DNA of 64,000 bases, from the NCBI GenBank assembly GCA_028285495.1, contig JANQPB010000014.1, positions 372,001 through 436,000 of the forward strand. Reading direction: 5' to 3'. A program made the translations under genes and the position numbers. This stretch comes from Acidimicrobiales bacterium (lineage in GTDB: Bacteria > Actinomycetota > Acidimicrobiia > Acidimicrobiales > SZUA-35). Below the pieces are notes generated by a model that saw only the letters and a program-made list of their open reading frames with translations, had not been told where the DNA came from and searched no databases. Shown piece by piece: positions 44,180-53,722 of the stretch (position 1 is its first letter; each line of letters starts with the position of its first letter).

Positions 44180-45571
44180 ATGGGCACCGACCGAAACCTC
44201 GATGACGCCGTGACCGACCTCCCGATCGACGACCTCGCCTCGGCCTACGACCGGCGGGGCCTGGATCGCCTCGACGACGACGCGCTGGTGGCCGCCGTCG
44301 CCGCCGCAGTGGCCGAGCCGCGGGAGGGCCCACCCGACTCGTTCGTCTTGCACGCACCGCTCGAGCTGACCGCCCGGGCCCAGCTGCTGCGCTCGACCTC
44401 CCCCGAGTGGCGGCGGCTGGCCCGGCTCCGGCTGGTCTCGATCGCCGCTCGCTACCACACCTCTGCACCGTCCGAGCCGGTGGCCGCCGCCGAGCTCGGC
44501 GACGACGTCGATGCTGCGGTGGCGGCCATCACCCGCGCCATCGCCGCAGGCGATCTCGCCGGTGCCGAGGCTGCGGCCCGGGCGCTGAGCGCCGCGGCCA
44601 CGGCCGTGACCGGGCCCGCTGCCCCCGGTCCGTCCGCCGGACTCCTCGACCGCATCGTCGGTCCGCTGGCGCCGGCCATCGCCGACCGGACCTCGGCCGC
44701 AGCCCACGGCCCCATCCTGCTGGCGACGATGGTCGAGACGCCCGAGCGGGCCGTCGGCTGGCTCGACCTGCTCCGCCCGCTGGTGCGGGAGCTCGCTCGC
44801 CGGGCCGACTGGCGTATCGGCTGGATCGAACGGGTCGCCTCCGGCGCCGACGGCGAGGTCGTCGGCAACGGCGGACCCGTCGGCGAACGCAGCGCCGCCC
44901 CCGGCCGGGAGCCGACCGGGCTCGACGCCGTCGTCGCCGCGCTCGCCGACCCGCCCCGCCTCGGGCGTCCCGAGCCCGACTTCATCCACCCGATGGTGAT
45001 GCAGGTCGACGCCCCCGGCGTCGCCGACGACCTGTTGGCCCCGACCGTCGGCCGCACCGCCGGCGGCGAGGCCACCCGGTCGATCATGCGCCTCGCCGCC
45101 ACCTCGATGGTGCGGGACGATCCCGGCGCCGCCCCCTACGGCTGGACCCACAGCCTGACCCTGCCCCAGGCCGTGCTCACCGTCGCCCCCCAGATCGAGG
45201 CCGAGCCGGGCGGTGCCGACCCCGCACGCAGCCAGGCCCTCGCCATCGCCGCCACCCACCTGCTGGCCTTCCGGGCCGCCCAGGCCACGGTGGCCATCGA
45301 CCCGACCGACCCCCTGGTCCGCCCGGCCGAGCCGTCGACCGTCGGCGCTCGGCGCCAGGCCCTCGTCGACCAGGCGGCCAGACGCCACGACGCCCACGTG
45401 GCCAAGTACCTGCGATCGGTCCTGATCGAGGCCGACCGCGATCCCGACGCCGGCGAGCTGTACCTGACCGCCGGCGAGCACCTGCTCCGGGTGTGGGACG
45501 ATCTCGACCCCGATCCGGACGACCTCCTGGCCGACGTCGCCTGGGGTGATCGAGGCGCGACCGAGGCGTGA
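44180..45571 (+). CDS. Uncharacterised helical protein under SoxR control
   Basis: 463 residues, ATG at 44180 directly behind the SoxR promoter. No signal peptide or membrane helix. The sequence is largely alpha-helical with conserved-looking His positions spaced along it: AAHGPILLATMVE, DFIHPMVMQVDAP, YGWTHSLTLPQAVL, ATHLLAFRAAQ and RRHDAHVAKYL. This all-helical, His-punctuated pattern is reminiscent of questin-oxidase-like or other metal-dependent helical oxidoreductases, but I cannot assign it. Control by SoxR suggests action on redox-active compounds such as quinones or phenazines. Confidence 0.8.
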   Translation: MGTDRNLDDAVTDLPIDDLASAYDRRGLDRLDDDALVAAVAAAVAEPREGPPDSFVLHAPLELTARAQLLRSTSPEWRRLARLRLVSIAARYHTSAPSEPVAAAELGDDVDAAVAAITRAIAAGDLAGAEAAARALSAAATAVTGPAAPGPSAGLLDRIVGPLAPAIADRTSAAAHGPILLATMVETPERAVGWLDLLRPLVRELARRADWRIGWIERVASGADGEVVGNGGPVGERSAAPGREPTGLDAVVAALADPPRLGRPEPDFIHPMVMQVDAPGVADDLLAPTVGRTAGGEATRSIMRLAATSMVRDDPGAAPYGWTHSLTLPQAVLTVAPQIEAEPGGADPARSQALAIAATHLLAFRAAQATVAIDPTDPLVRPAEPSTVGARRQALVDQAARRHDAHVAKYLRSVLIEADRDPDAGELYLTAGEHLLRVWDDLDPDPDDLLADVAWGDRGATEA

Positions 45572-45622
45572 CCGGGCCCCTGGGCTGCGCTAGGTTCGTG
45601 GCCCACAGGGAGGCGGCCCCGC

Positions 45623-46492
45623 ATGCCCATTCACATCGAGAGCCTGTCCGACGAGGTGGGTCGTCGGCTCGGTCGGGCCGAGAAGCGGGTCGAGGGGGCC
45701 GAGACCGAGCGCAACCAGGTGAGGATGGCCGAGGCCGAAGCGCGGGTCCGCCTCGACGAGGCGACGCGGACGAAGGGCCTCTGGAAGCGGCTGTTCCGCG
45801 TCGCGTCGAGCGCCGAGCGAGCGGCGGCCAGACGGCTCGACCAGCTCAAGGAGGACCTGGCGAACATCGAGGCCAAGCTCGGCTACCTCGAGATCGAGCA
45901 GGCGCAGCTGGCGAAGGGCCACGCCGGCCAGCAGATCCTGCCGAACCGGTACCGGGTGTCGCTGTCGGACGAGTGGTTCCTGTACAACGGCGTGCTCACC
46001 GAGTCTGGCGAGATCGACCACGTGCTCGGTGGGCCGACGGGGGTCTGGGCGATCGAGATCAAGAACGAGGCGGTCCTGCTGGCCGTCGACGGCGACCGGT
46101 GGCAGAAGACCCGGCTGTCCCGCCAGGGGCGGACGCAGGAGACCGCGCCGGCCGTCGACGGCGGCGGCCGGACCTGGGGTCGTGAGGTCGGCGAGCCGGC
46201 CGAGGCGCTGGCCGCCGAGCTGGCCTCCGTTCACCCCGTTCCCGTCCACACCGCGGTGGTCCTCGTCGACCCGCTGGCCGAGATCGTGCGCTGTCAGGCG
46301 CCCGGGGTCGACCTGGTCACCGCCGACCTGGAGCAGCTCGATCGCACGATCAGCGGGCGACCGGTCCTCGATCGGGCCACCACCCGCGCCATCGGCGAAC
46401 GGGTGGTGGCGGTCCACCGGCGCTCGGTCGGCCGACGCAGGGGCCGCCGGCACACGTCACGCCCGTCGCGGAGCGGCACGGACCGGACGTGA
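45623..46492 (+). CDS. NERD (nuclease-related) domain protein
   Basis: 289 residues, SD gggagg 13 bases upstream and a -10-like TAGGTT before that. Residues 1-110 form a long coiled coil with many Arg/Glu. Residues about 112-240 are the NERD domain: RYRVSLSDEWFLYNGVL, EIDHVLGGPTGVWAIEIKN (D and E-x-K of the nuclease-like core) and ALAAELASV. The C-terminus is very basic (RRSVGRRRGRRHTSRPSRS), suitable for nucleic-acid binding. Possibly an endonuclease-like DNA-processing protein; substrate unknown. Confidence 0.85.
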   Translation: MPIHIESLSDEVGRRLGRAEKRVEGAETERNQVRMAEAEARVRLDEATRTKGLWKRLFRVASSAERAAARRLDQLKEDLANIEAKLGYLEIEQAQLAKGHAGQQILPNRYRVSLSDEWFLYNGVLTESGEIDHVLGGPTGVWAIEIKNEAVLLAVDGDRWQKTRLSRQGRTQETAPAVDGGGRTWGREVGEPAEALAAELASVHPVPVHTAVVLVDPLAEIVRCQAPGVDLVTADLEQLDRTISGRPVLDRATTRAIGERVVAVHRRSVGRRRGRRHTSRPSRSGTDRT

Positions 46493-46561
46493 CAATCCTC
46501 ATGCCCAACCGGTGATCCATCCCCCTACCGGGATCAACGCCGTGGCGTCACCGTTGGAGGT

Positions 46562-47488
46562 ATGGAAACCTGCATCCGCCTCCGTGGCCTGACCAAGCAC
46601 TACGACTCCGGGTCGACGCCGACCCGGGCCGTCGACGGCATCGACCTCGACGTCGGCCCCGGCGAGATCGTCGCCCTGCTCGGCCCGAACGGCGCCGGCA
46701 AGACCACCACCCTCGACGTGGTCCTCGGCTTCACCGAGGCGACGTCCGGCGTCGTCGAGGTCTTCGGCGGTCCGCCCCGTGAGGCGGTGGCGGCCGGGCG
46801 GGTCTCGGCCGTGCTCCAGACGGGCGGTCTCCTGCGCGACCTGACGGTCGGCGAGACCGTCGAGCTGGTCGCCTCCACCTACCCGGCAACCGACCCGATC
46901 CCGAAGATCCTCGACCGGACCGGCCTGACCGGTCTCGTCGACCGCCAGGTCCAGTCGTGCTCGGGCGGCGAGCAGCAGCGGCTCCGGTTCGCCCTGGCCC
47001 TCCTCGCCGACCCCGACCTGCTGCTGCTCGACGAGCCCACCGCCGGCATGGACGTCGAGGCCAGGCGATCGTTCTGGGCCGCCATGGAGGACGAGGCCGA
47101 CCGGGGGCGGACCATCGTGTTCGCCACCCACTACCTGCAGGAGGCCGAGGACTTCGCCCGCCGGACCGTCCTGCTGGCCGGCGGGCGGATCGTGGCCGAC
47201 GGCCCGACCGACGAGGTCCGCCGCCGGGCCTCCGGTCGCACCGTGCGGGCCCGGATCGGCACCGATCGTATCGACCGGGTGGCCGACGCCCTCCGGCACC
47301 TGCCCTCGGTGGTCCACCTGACCACGGAGACCGACCGCCTCGTCGTCGAGACCTCCGACTCGGACGACATCGCCCGCCGCCTGCTCGGCGAGCTCGGCGG
47401 CTCCGAGCTCGAGATCGAGGCGGCCTCGCTCGAGACCGCCTTCGTCAACCTGACCACCCGCACGCCGAGCGTCGTCGGCGCCTCGTGA
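46562..47488 (+). CDS. ABC transporter ATP-binding protein
   Basis: 308 residues. Walker A GPNGAGKTT near residue 43, Q-loop LQTGGLLRDLTV, signature CSGGEQQRLR near 140, Walker B LLLLDEPTAGMD near 160 and a switch His in FATHYLQEAED. The C-terminal ~80 residues match the DrrA/NatA-type exporters. An SD-like GGAGG abuts the ATG. It is the first gene of a four-gene unit with the permease (47521), a DesK-type kinase and a DesR-type regulator, so it likely exports a membrane-active compound or lipid under that system's control. Confidence 0.93.
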   Translation: METCIRLRGLTKHYDSGSTPTRAVDGIDLDVGPGEIVALLGPNGAGKTTTLDVVLGFTEATSGVVEVFGGPPREAVAAGRVSAVLQTGGLLRDLTVGETVELVASTYPATDPIPKILDRTGLTGLVDRQVQSCSGGEQQRLRFALALLADPDLLLLDEPTAGMDVEARRSFWAAMEDEADRGRTIVFATHYLQEAEDFARRTVLLAGGRIVADGPTDEVRRRASGRTVRARIGTDRIDRVADALRHLPSVVHLTTETDRLVVETSDSDDIARRLLGELGGSELEIEAASLETAFVNLTTRTPSVVGAS

Positions 47489-47520
47489 CCGTCGGCAACC
47501 AAACGACCAGGAGCAGACCG

Positions 47521-48282
47521 ATGAACCTGACCTACTATCGCCTCGAGCTCCGCCGATTGCGGCGGGACTACGTGACCATGTTCTTCACCGCCGGACTGCC
47601 GGCCTTCCTCTACGTGATCTTCGGTGCCTCTCCCGACTACGGCGACGAGCCGGTACGCGACGGCAACGTCGCCATGTGGATCATGATCGCCATGGCCGGC
47701 TACGGCGCCGTCACCGCCACCTCCGGGATCGGGAGCATGGCCGCCGTCGAGCGGATGCAGGGCTGGGGTCGCCAGCTCGGCCTGACCCCGCTGAGCGACG
47801 TCGGCTACGTGCGGGTCAAGGCGGCGACCGCCATCACGATCGCCGCCATCCCGATCGTCCTCGTCTACACGATCGGTGCGTTCACGGGCGCCGAGGCCCC
47901 GCGGTCGGTGTGGATCGTGTCGGCCGCGGTCCTGCTGGTCGGCGCCACCACCTTCGCCCTGTACGGCCTGAGCTTCGGGCTTGCCTTCCGCTCCGAGGCC
48001 GCGGGGAGCGCCGCCTCCGGCTCGCTCGTGGTGCTGTCGTTCCTCGGCAACATCTTCGTCCCGGTCAGCGGCTGGCAGCTCACGCTGGCCAAGTTCACCC
48101 CGCTCTACGGCTACGTGTCGCTGGCCAGGCGGGCGCTGACCGGCGGCGGCACGATCGACACCGACACCGGCGACCTGATCGAGGTCCCGCTGTGGCAGCC
48201 GCTGGCCAACGTGGTGGCGTGGACCGCGATCCTGGCCGTCGCCGCCGTCGTCCTCGTCGCCCGGGGCCGGGCCAGGCAGTGA
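47521..48282 (+). CDS. ABC-2 type transporter permease
   Basis: 253 residues, aggag 7-8 bases upstream. Six membrane helices: MFFTAGLPAFLYVIFG; VAMWIMIAMAGYGAV; KAATAITIAAIPIVLVYTIG; WIVSAAVLLVGATTFALYGLSFGL; SLVVLSFLGNIFVPVSGW; VVAWTAILAVAAVVLVA. It is the membrane partner of the ATPase encoded 32 bases upstream. The layout resembles permeases paired with DesKR-like systems (membrane-fluidity or antibiotic response). Confidence 0.9.
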   Translation: MNLTYYRLELRRLRRDYVTMFFTAGLPAFLYVIFGASPDYGDEPVRDGNVAMWIMIAMAGYGAVTATSGIGSMAAVERMQGWGRQLGLTPLSDVGYVRVKAATAITIAAIPIVLVYTIGAFTGAEAPRSVWIVSAAVLLVGATTFALYGLSFGLAFRSEAAGSAASGSLVVLSFLGNIFVPVSGWQLTLAKFTPLYGYVSLARRALTGGGTIDTDTGDLIEVPLWQPLANVVAWTAILAVAAVVLVARGRARQ

Positions 48283-48283
48283 C

Positions 48284-49468
48284 ATGAGCACCGATCCACG
48301 GCCAGCCGGCCCGGCCACGGGTTGGATCGAGCGCAACGGCTGGCTGCTGGCCGCCATCTGGCTCGTCTTCCTCGTCTTCCCGGCGATCACCATCGCCTCG
48401 CTCGACGACGAGACCACGGCGACCAAGTGGGCGTCGATCGGGTTGCTCCTCGTCTTCGCCGCCATCTACGTCAGCGGCTTCCACATCCAGAACAGGGCCG
48501 AGAACGTGGCCAGGGCCAAGCCCGAGGTCGCGCCAGACCGGCCGAGCGGCTGGTACCACCTCGCCGGCCTGGTGCTCACCACCCTGGCCCTCTATGCACT
48601 CGTCGACCTCCCCGCGATCGGGGTCGTGCCGTTCGTGGTCTCGTTCGCCGTCTTCCTGTTCCCGTGGCCGGTGGTGCTCGCCGTCTTCGCCGTCGGTGTC
48701 GGCGTGACGGTGGCCCTGCCGCTGGCCGCCGGCGCGTTCGGCGACCTGTGGTTCATGACGCTCATCATCCTGGCCATCGGCGGGGCGACCATGTTGATCC
48801 GGGTCGTCGAGGGCCACCAGGTCGAGCAGACCCGGCTGCGCACGGTGCTGGCGGTCAGCGACGAGCGGACGAGGGTGGCCCGGGACGTGCACGACGTGCT
48901 CGGCCACAGCCTGACCGCGATCGTGCTCAAGGTGGAGCTGGCCAGGCGGTTCCTGGCCGATGTCGACCCCGACGACCGGGCGCAGCGTGATCGCATCGAC
49001 GCCTGCCGGGCCCAGCTCGACGAGCTGGAGGCGATCAGCCGGGGCGCCCTGGCCGAGATCCGCTCGACGGTCGGCGGGCTCCGCGCCGCCAACCTCGCCG
49101 ACGAGGTGACCGTCGCCCGTACCGTGCTGGCCGACGCCGGTGTCGGCCTGCTGGTCACGGGCGAGGTCAACGACGTGCCCGAGCATCAGCGGCCAACCCT
49201 GGCCTGGGTGGTGCGGGAGGCGGTGACCAACGTCGTCCGCCACGCCAGGGCCTCGCAGTGCCACATCGAGCTGGCCCCCGGTGGCGGCCCCGTGCTGTTG
49301 CGGGTCACCGACGACGGGATCGGGCTCGACGGACGCCCGGCCGGCAACGGTCTGCGCGGGCTGCACGAGCGGGTGGAGGCGGCCGGCGGCGAGCTGCGCA
49401 TCGGTTGGCCCGACGACTCGAACGGGCTCGGGTCCGGCGGGACCCGGGTCGAGGTGGTGGTCGGGTGA
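48284..49468 (+). CDS. DesK-type sensor histidine kinase
   Basis: 394 residues, starting one base after the permease stop. Four to five membrane helices in residues 20-175 with no large extracellular domain, as in DesK thermosensors. HisKA_3 dimerisation/phospho-acceptor motif ERTRVARDVHDVLGHSLTAI near residue 200, HATPase_c with VVREAVTNVVRHARAS, VTDDGIG and NGLRGLHERVEAAGG. It phosphorylates the NarL-type regulator encoded next. Confidence 0.93.
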   Translation: MSTDPRPAGPATGWIERNGWLLAAIWLVFLVFPAITIASLDDETTATKWASIGLLLVFAAIYVSGFHIQNRAENVARAKPEVAPDRPSGWYHLAGLVLTTLALYALVDLPAIGVVPFVVSFAVFLFPWPVVLAVFAVGVGVTVALPLAAGAFGDLWFMTLIILAIGGATMLIRVVEGHQVEQTRLRTVLAVSDERTRVARDVHDVLGHSLTAIVLKVELARRFLADVDPDDRAQRDRIDACRAQLDELEAISRGALAEIRSTVGGLRAANLADEVTVARTVLADAGVGLLVTGEVNDVPEHQRPTLAWVVREAVTNVVRHARASQCHIELAPGGGPVLLRVTDDGIGLDGRPAGNGLRGLHERVEAAGGELRIGWPDDSNGLGSGGTRVEVVVG

Positions 49469-49497
49469 GCCCGCGGTGAGCGAACGGTGAGCAGACG

Positions 49498-50112
49498 ATG
49501 AGCGATGCCATCCGTCTCCTCCTGGCCGACGACCAGGCCCTGGTCCGCGGCGCGCTGGCCGCCCTCCTCGGCCTCGAGCCCGACCTGGAGGTGGTGGCCG
49601 AGGTCGACCGTGGTGACGAGGTCCTCGCCGCGGTCGAGCGCCACCCGGTCGACGTCGCCCTGCTCGACATCGAGATGCCGGGGATGACCGGGATCGAGGT
49701 CGCCGAGCTGCTGGCCGTGCGGGCACCGTCGGTGCGGGCCCTCATCGTGACCACCTTCGGCCGACCGGGCTATCTCAGGCGGGCGATCGACGCCGGCGCC
49801 GCCGGCTTCGTCGTCAAGGACACGCCGGCCCCGGAACTGGCCGAGGCGGTCCGCCGGGTCAACGCCGGGATGCGGGTCGTCGACCCCGAGCTGGCCACCG
49901 AGTCGCTGCTCGAGGGCACCAATCCCCTGAGCGCCCGGGAGCGTGAGGCCCTGACCCACGCCCTCAACGGGTCGCCGGCGGCCGAGATCGCCCGGGCGCT
50001 CCACCTGTCGGAGGGGACCGTCCGCAACTACCTGTCGACGGCGGCGGCCAAGACCAACGCCCGCTCGAGCGTCGAGGCGGCGGTCATCGCCCGGGACCGG
50101 GGCTGGTTGTAG
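49498..50112 (+). CDS. DesR/NarL-type response regulator
   Basis: 204 residues. Receiver: LLADDQALVRGAL (acidic pair), Asp in ALLDIEMPG near 55, Thr in IVTTFG and Lys in VVKDTP. LuxR-type HTH at the C-terminus: LSAREREALTHALNGSPAAEIARALHLSEGTVRNYLSTAAAK. It is the cognate regulator of the upstream DesK-like kinase and probably controls the ABC transporter genes of the same unit. Alanine-Thr spacing and length match DesR. Confidence 0.93.
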   Translation: MSDAIRLLLADDQALVRGALAALLGLEPDLEVVAEVDRGDEVLAAVERHPVDVALLDIEMPGMTGIEVAELLAVRAPSVRALIVTTFGRPGYLRRAIDAGAAGFVVKDTPAPELAEAVRRVNAGMRVVDPELATESLLEGTNPLSAREREALTHALNGSPAAEIARALHLSEGTVRNYLSTAAAKTNARSSVEAAVIARDRGWL

Positions 50113-50137
50113 GCCCCGCTCGATGCGAGGCCACGGC

Positions 50138-51871
50138 TCACGGGCCGGCGGTCGCCGGAATCACCAGCTCCTGCTGGCCGTACGCCTGCAGCCACGAGGT
50201 CCTGTTCACCCGGCAGTTCAGCTCGTCGACCAGGCAGGCCTGCGTCAGTTCGTCCATCTGATTCGGGCTCCATGCGTTCCAGAAGTCCTGATGGAACGTG
50301 TACCAGGGCCCGGACGACAGGGTCAGCCCGGCCCCGCCATCGATCTCGCCGTACGAGGTGAACGTGGTGAGCTGCGGGACCTTGACCGGGTGGCTGGCCG
50401 GACACGTCTTGGTCTCCTCGTCGAAGTACGCCATGTGGCTCTGGTGATCCGGCGAGTCGAGGTGCACCCCGTCCCAGCAGTTGGGGTAGTTGATGCGCAG
50501 CACGAGCGCCACGCCGGATCGGTGGGGCGTGATCATCTCCGTCGCCCCGATCGAGCTGAAGACCTCCTCGGTCGACGCCTCGCGCGACATCCAGTAGCCG
50601 ACGAGGGCGGATGACTCGTTCGACGTGGCGCCGGCGTTGCCGGCGATGATCCGCAGACCGTCAGGCATCGGGACGACATCGGGCGTCGTCGACTTGTAGT
50701 AGGCGGAGAAGTTGACCGCTTCGACCGGGTAGCCGTCCTGGTAGACGACCGGTGCCCAGTAGGCCGACTTGTCGTTGAGGTCGGTGCACTCGATGTCGGA
50801 CATCGGCGTGTCCATGAGCGACTGGGTGGTGGTGTTCGGGTCCACGTTCGGGTTGCCGAAGAACTCATGTGCGTGGTGACCGTGGCTCACCCCTGGCTGG
50901 GCGATCGGATCGATCTGCTCGACCTTCACGCTCTCGCACTTGACGAGCCAGCCGATCCGGGTGGCGGTCCAGCGCTCGTCGTCGACGGCGACGGCGAAGG
51001 GGTCGACCGCGAAGTAGGACGTCGGCTCCCGATCGTCGGTGTAGACCGCGACCTCATCGGCCGCCTCGACCCAGACACCCGGCGTCGGCGGTGGACCGTG
51101 GTGGTGGGGCGGCGGTGGCGCGTACGTGAGCGTGTCGAGGGTGACGGTCGTCTTCGGCTTCCACCGGTTGTCGACCCTCGCCCGCACCTGCACGCTGTGT
51201 GACGTCGCCTCCTGCAGCCCGGTGATCTCGACGGGCCCGTTGGCGTACTGCCACGCGCTCCAGGCGAGCTTCTTGACCCGATACCGGTACTGGTACTCGG
51301 TGGCGCCCGGCACCTCGTCCCAGCTCACCGAGAGCGACGAGTGGGTCGGCGTCACCCGCACGGTCGGGCTCGACGCGGTCGGTCCGACCACCTCGACCAT
51401 GTCTGGCGACGTCGTCGTCGTGGTGGTCGAGCCCGTCGTCGTCGTGGTCGAGCCCGTCGTCGTCGTGGTCGAGCCCGTCGTCGTGGTGGTGCCGTCGGGC
51501 TCGACGACGATCGTGCCCTGGGTCCACTTGCTGCTCCACTTGCCGTTGATGCGGGCACCGACGGCGATCGTGTACGTGCCGCCCGGCTCGAGCCCGGAGA
51601 TCCTGGCCGAGGTCCCCGTCGTCTGGGTGTTGGCCGACCAGGACTGGCGACCCTGGCGATGGCGGTAGCGATAGCGGTCGGCATCCGCCACCGGCTCCCA
51701 CTCGACGTCGACGTGATCGACGCCCGGGGTCAGGGTCACCGCGGGCGTGCCAGGGCCGCCGGGCAGGGAGAGCGCGGCCGCCGGGGACGGGCCGGTCGGC
51801 TGGAGGAGCGCCACGGCCACAACCAGCACGAGTCCGAGCACGCCAATGCGCAGGGGAGGTCGGGTAGGCAC
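50138..51871 (-). CDS. Secreted DUF1996 protein with two fibronectin type III domains
   Basis: 577 residues from a GTG at 51871 (GAGGTGA 7 bases upstream). Signal peptide to about 33. FN3 domain 1 about 40-122 (DHVDVEWEPVADADRYRYRHR) and FN3 domain 2 about 165-255 (SLSVSWDEVPGATEYQYRYR), joined by a Gly-Ser-Thr linker made of repeats; then a Pro/His hinge and a DUF1996 domain (about 300-560) with DPIAQPG.SHGHHAHEFFG and NCWDGVHLDSPDHQSHMAY. DUF1996 is found in secreted fungal and actinobacterial proteins; its His-rich core suggests a metal or carbohydrate site. Likely an extracellular polysaccharide-acting or binding protein. Confidence 0.87.
   Translation of the reverse strand: MPTRPPLRIGVLGLVLVVAVALLQPTGPSPAAALSLPGGPGTPAVTLTPGVDHVDVEWEPVADADRYRYRHRQGRQSWSANTQTTGTSARISGLEPGGTYTIAVGARINGKWSSKWTQGTIVVEPDGTTTTTGSTTTTTGSTTTTTGSTTTTTTSPDMVEVVGPTASSPTVRVTPTHSSLSVSWDEVPGATEYQYRYRVKKLAWSAWQYANGPVEITGLQEATSHSVQVRARVDNRWKPKTTVTLDTLTYAPPPPHHHGPPPTPGVWVEAADEVAVYTDDREPTSYFAVDPFAVAVDDERWTATRIGWLVKCESVKVEQIDPIAQPGVSHGHHAHEFFGNPNVDPNTTTQSLMDTPMSDIECTDLNDKSAYWAPVVYQDGYPVEAVNFSAYYKSTTPDVVPMPDGLRIIAGNAGATSNESSALVGYWMSREASTEEVFSSIGATEMITPHRSGVALVLRINYPNCWDGVHLDSPDHQSHMAYFDEETKTCPASHPVKVPQLTTFTSYGEIDGGAGLTLSSGPWYTFHQDFWNAWSPNQMDELTQACLVDELNCRVNRTSWLQAYGQQELVIPATAGP
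51423..51485 (-). repeat. Three 21-bp tandem repeats encoding a Gly-Ser-Thr linker
   Basis: The unit GTGGTCGAGCCCGTCGTCGTC (first 20 bases given in the plus sense would suffice) is repeated at 51423, 51444 and 51465; on the minus strand each copy encodes a GSTTTTT heptapeptide, separating the two FN3 domains. Copy-number change would only alter linker length. Confidence 0.9.
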
Positions 51872-52010
51872 GTGGATGTCACCTCAGTTTCGCCACCAGG
51901 GTGTTCGTAGGATAGCTACGAGCGACCTGGCTGACGATCGGCGGCCGTTGGGCTCTTTCACCCATCGGCCCGTGCGCCGACGGGCCGGTCGGACCGCCGC
52001 GGCGGCGACG

Positions 52011-52835
52011 TCAGCGGCCCTCGAAGACCGGGTCCCGCTTGTCGACGAAGGCCTGTGACGCCTCCTTGTGGTCGGCGGTGGTGCCCGTGTGCCGGTGGTG
52101 GGTCGACTCGAGCTCGAGCAGCGTGTCGAGCTCGCCGGTGAGCGCCCGGTTGATGTTCTCCTTCATGTAGCGGAAGGCGATCGGCGGGCCGGCGGCCAGC
52201 CGAGCGGCCAGGCCACGCCACGCCGACTCGTAGTCGTCGGCGCCGACCACGTCGTTCACGATGCCGAGGTCGAGGGCGGTGGTCATGTCCATCCGCTCGG
52301 GCAGGAAGTACAGCTCCTTGGCCTTGGCCGGACCGACGAGCCGGGTCAGGAACCACGTGCCGCCGTAGTCGCCGGCCAGGCCGACCCGGGCGAAGGCCGT
52401 CGTGAGGACGGCGGTGTCGACCGCGATCCGCAGGTCGCAGGCGAGGGCGAGCGACAGGCCGGCCCCGGCGGCCGGGCCGGGCAGCGCGGCCAGCGTCGGC
52501 TTCGGCATGTGGAACAGCGCCCCGGACGTCCGCTTGTGGCTGAGCCGCTGCTCGTGGACCCCGGCGTCCCACGACGAGGACCCGCCGCCGGCCCCGTCAC
52601 CCTCGGCGAAGCCCTTCACGTCGCCGCCGGCGCAGAACGCCCCACCGGCGCCGGTCAGCACGACGCAACGGACGTCGGCGGCCACCTCGACGTCGGCCAG
52701 CGCCAGGGCCAGCCCGCTGAGCATGTCGTCGGTCAGCGCGTTGCGGCGCTCGGGCCGGTCCATCGTGATCACGGCGACGCCATCGTCCACCTCGGCGGTC
52801 AGGTGCTCGGACCCGGTGTCGATCGTCCTGCTCAT
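52011..52835 (-). CDS. Enoyl-CoA hydratase/isomerase family protein
   Basis: 274 residues from the ATG at 52835 (SD aagggg). Crotonase motifs: AVITMDRPERRNALTDDM, oxyanion-hole GAFCAGGDVKGF near residue 68 and LPGPAAGAGLSLALACDLRIA near 125. The first catalytic Glu of mitochondrial hydratase is not obvious (AGAGLSLAL); GLAGDYGGTWFL carries the downstream site, where Asp-Tyr replaces the usual P-D or P-E, so the reaction may differ (isomerase or another crotonase activity). Cytoplasmic, probably fatty- or aromatic-acid degradation. Confidence 0.88.
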   Translation of the reverse strand: MSRTIDTGSEHLTAEVDDGVAVITMDRPERRNALTDDMLSGLALALADVEVAADVRCVVLTGAGGAFCAGGDVKGFAEGDGAGGGSSSWDAGVHEQRLSHKRTSGALFHMPKPTLAALPGPAAGAGLSLALACDLRIAVDTAVLTTAFARVGLAGDYGGTWFLTRLVGPAKAKELYFLPERMDMTTALDLGIVNDVVGADDYESAWRGLAARLAAGPPIAFRYMKENINRALTGELDTLLELESTHHRHTGTTADHKEASQAFVDKRDPVFEGR

Positions 52836-52970
52836 GTCGTCCCCTTCCTGTCGGTCGCGGCGTCGGCCGCCGGCGCCATCGTCGCCGCGCCCCGATCGTC
52901 CATCGCTGGCCGACTCGGCGGCAAGTTCTGCGCCGGGCGGTCGGGGCGGTCGGATTTCTCGACGGATCGC

Positions 52971-52997
52971 GAACCGGACGACGGAGCCGGGCGTAGA
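52971..52997 (+). promoter_or_regulatory. ECF-like promoter of the cupredoxin operon
   Basis: ATCGCGAACC with GAACC at 52971-52975, 16 bp, CGTAGA at 52992-52997, preceded by TTTCTCGACGG. The upstream context and spacing match the promoters at 19804 and 19763 almost exactly. It lies about 80 bases before the first gene of the 53083-55313 operon. Confidence 0.6.
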
Positions 52998-53082
52998 GGG
53001 AGACGCAACGGAGTTGAACCACGCGGCACCCGCCGATCGGCGATGCCCCGGCGTTGACCTCACGCTCGAAAGGACCTCACCC

Positions 53083-53664
53083 ATGCACACCACGACGGTG
53101 GGCGCCCCGGCGCCCCCTGCTTCGACGCGCCCGAACAACCGGGCCGTCATCGTCGCCGCCGCAGTCGGTGGCGCGCTGGCCCTCAGCCTCGGCGTCTACG
53201 GCCGGCTGCACACCCCGACCGGTGACACGATCTGGCAGTTCGGCTTTCCCAGCCTGCTGGCCATGAAGGCCTGGTTCACGACCGCAGCCGTCGTGCTCGG
53301 CATCACCCAGGGCCTGTCGGCGGCCTGGATGTGGGGTCGGCTCCCCGGCGTCGGCGACGCCCCGGCCGGCCTGGCCGCCGTGCACCGCTGGAGCGGGACC
53401 GTTGCCTTCCTCGTCACCCTCCCGGTGGCGTACCACTGCCTCTGGGCCCTCGGCTTCCAGGACACGACCACCCGGGTCCTCCTCCACTCGATCCTCGGCT
53501 GCGCCTTCTACGGCGCGCTGGCCACGAAGCTCCTGCTGCTCCGGTCCGAGCGCCTGTCCGGGTGGGTCCTCCCGGCCGCCGGCGGCCTGCTCGTCGCCGT
53601 CCTGACCGGGATCTGGCTGACGTCGTCGCTCTGGTTCTTCACGACCATCGGCTTCCCCTGGTGA
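53083..53664 (+). CDS. DUF6529-like four/five-helix membrane protein
   Basis: 193 residues, AAGGA SD 9 bases upstream. Helices: VIVAAAVGGALALSLGVYG; MKAWFTTAAVVLGITQGLSAAWMWG; WSGTVAFLVTLPVAYHCLWALG; LLHSILGCAFYGALATKLLLL; LPAAGGLLVAVLTGIWLTSSLWFF. Conserved His in AVHRWSG, AYHCLW and LLHSILG are placed like haem ligands in b561/ferric-reductase-like cores. It resembles DUF6529. Encoded first in an operon with a cupredoxin and a COG4315 lipoprotein, it may be a membrane electron carrier. Confidence 0.78.
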   Translation: MHTTTVGAPAPPASTRPNNRAVIVAAAVGGALALSLGVYGRLHTPTGDTIWQFGFPSLLAMKAWFTTAAVVLGITQGLSAAWMWGRLPGVGDAPAGLAAVHRWSGTVAFLVTLPVAYHCLWALGFQDTTTRVLLHSILGCAFYGALATKLLLLRSERLSGWVLPAAGGLLVAVLTGIWLTSSLWFFTTIGFPW

Positions 53665-53722
53665 GCCGGTCCCTGCCGACCGTCCGACCCCCCTCACCCG
53701 ATCGACCACACGAGAGGACCCC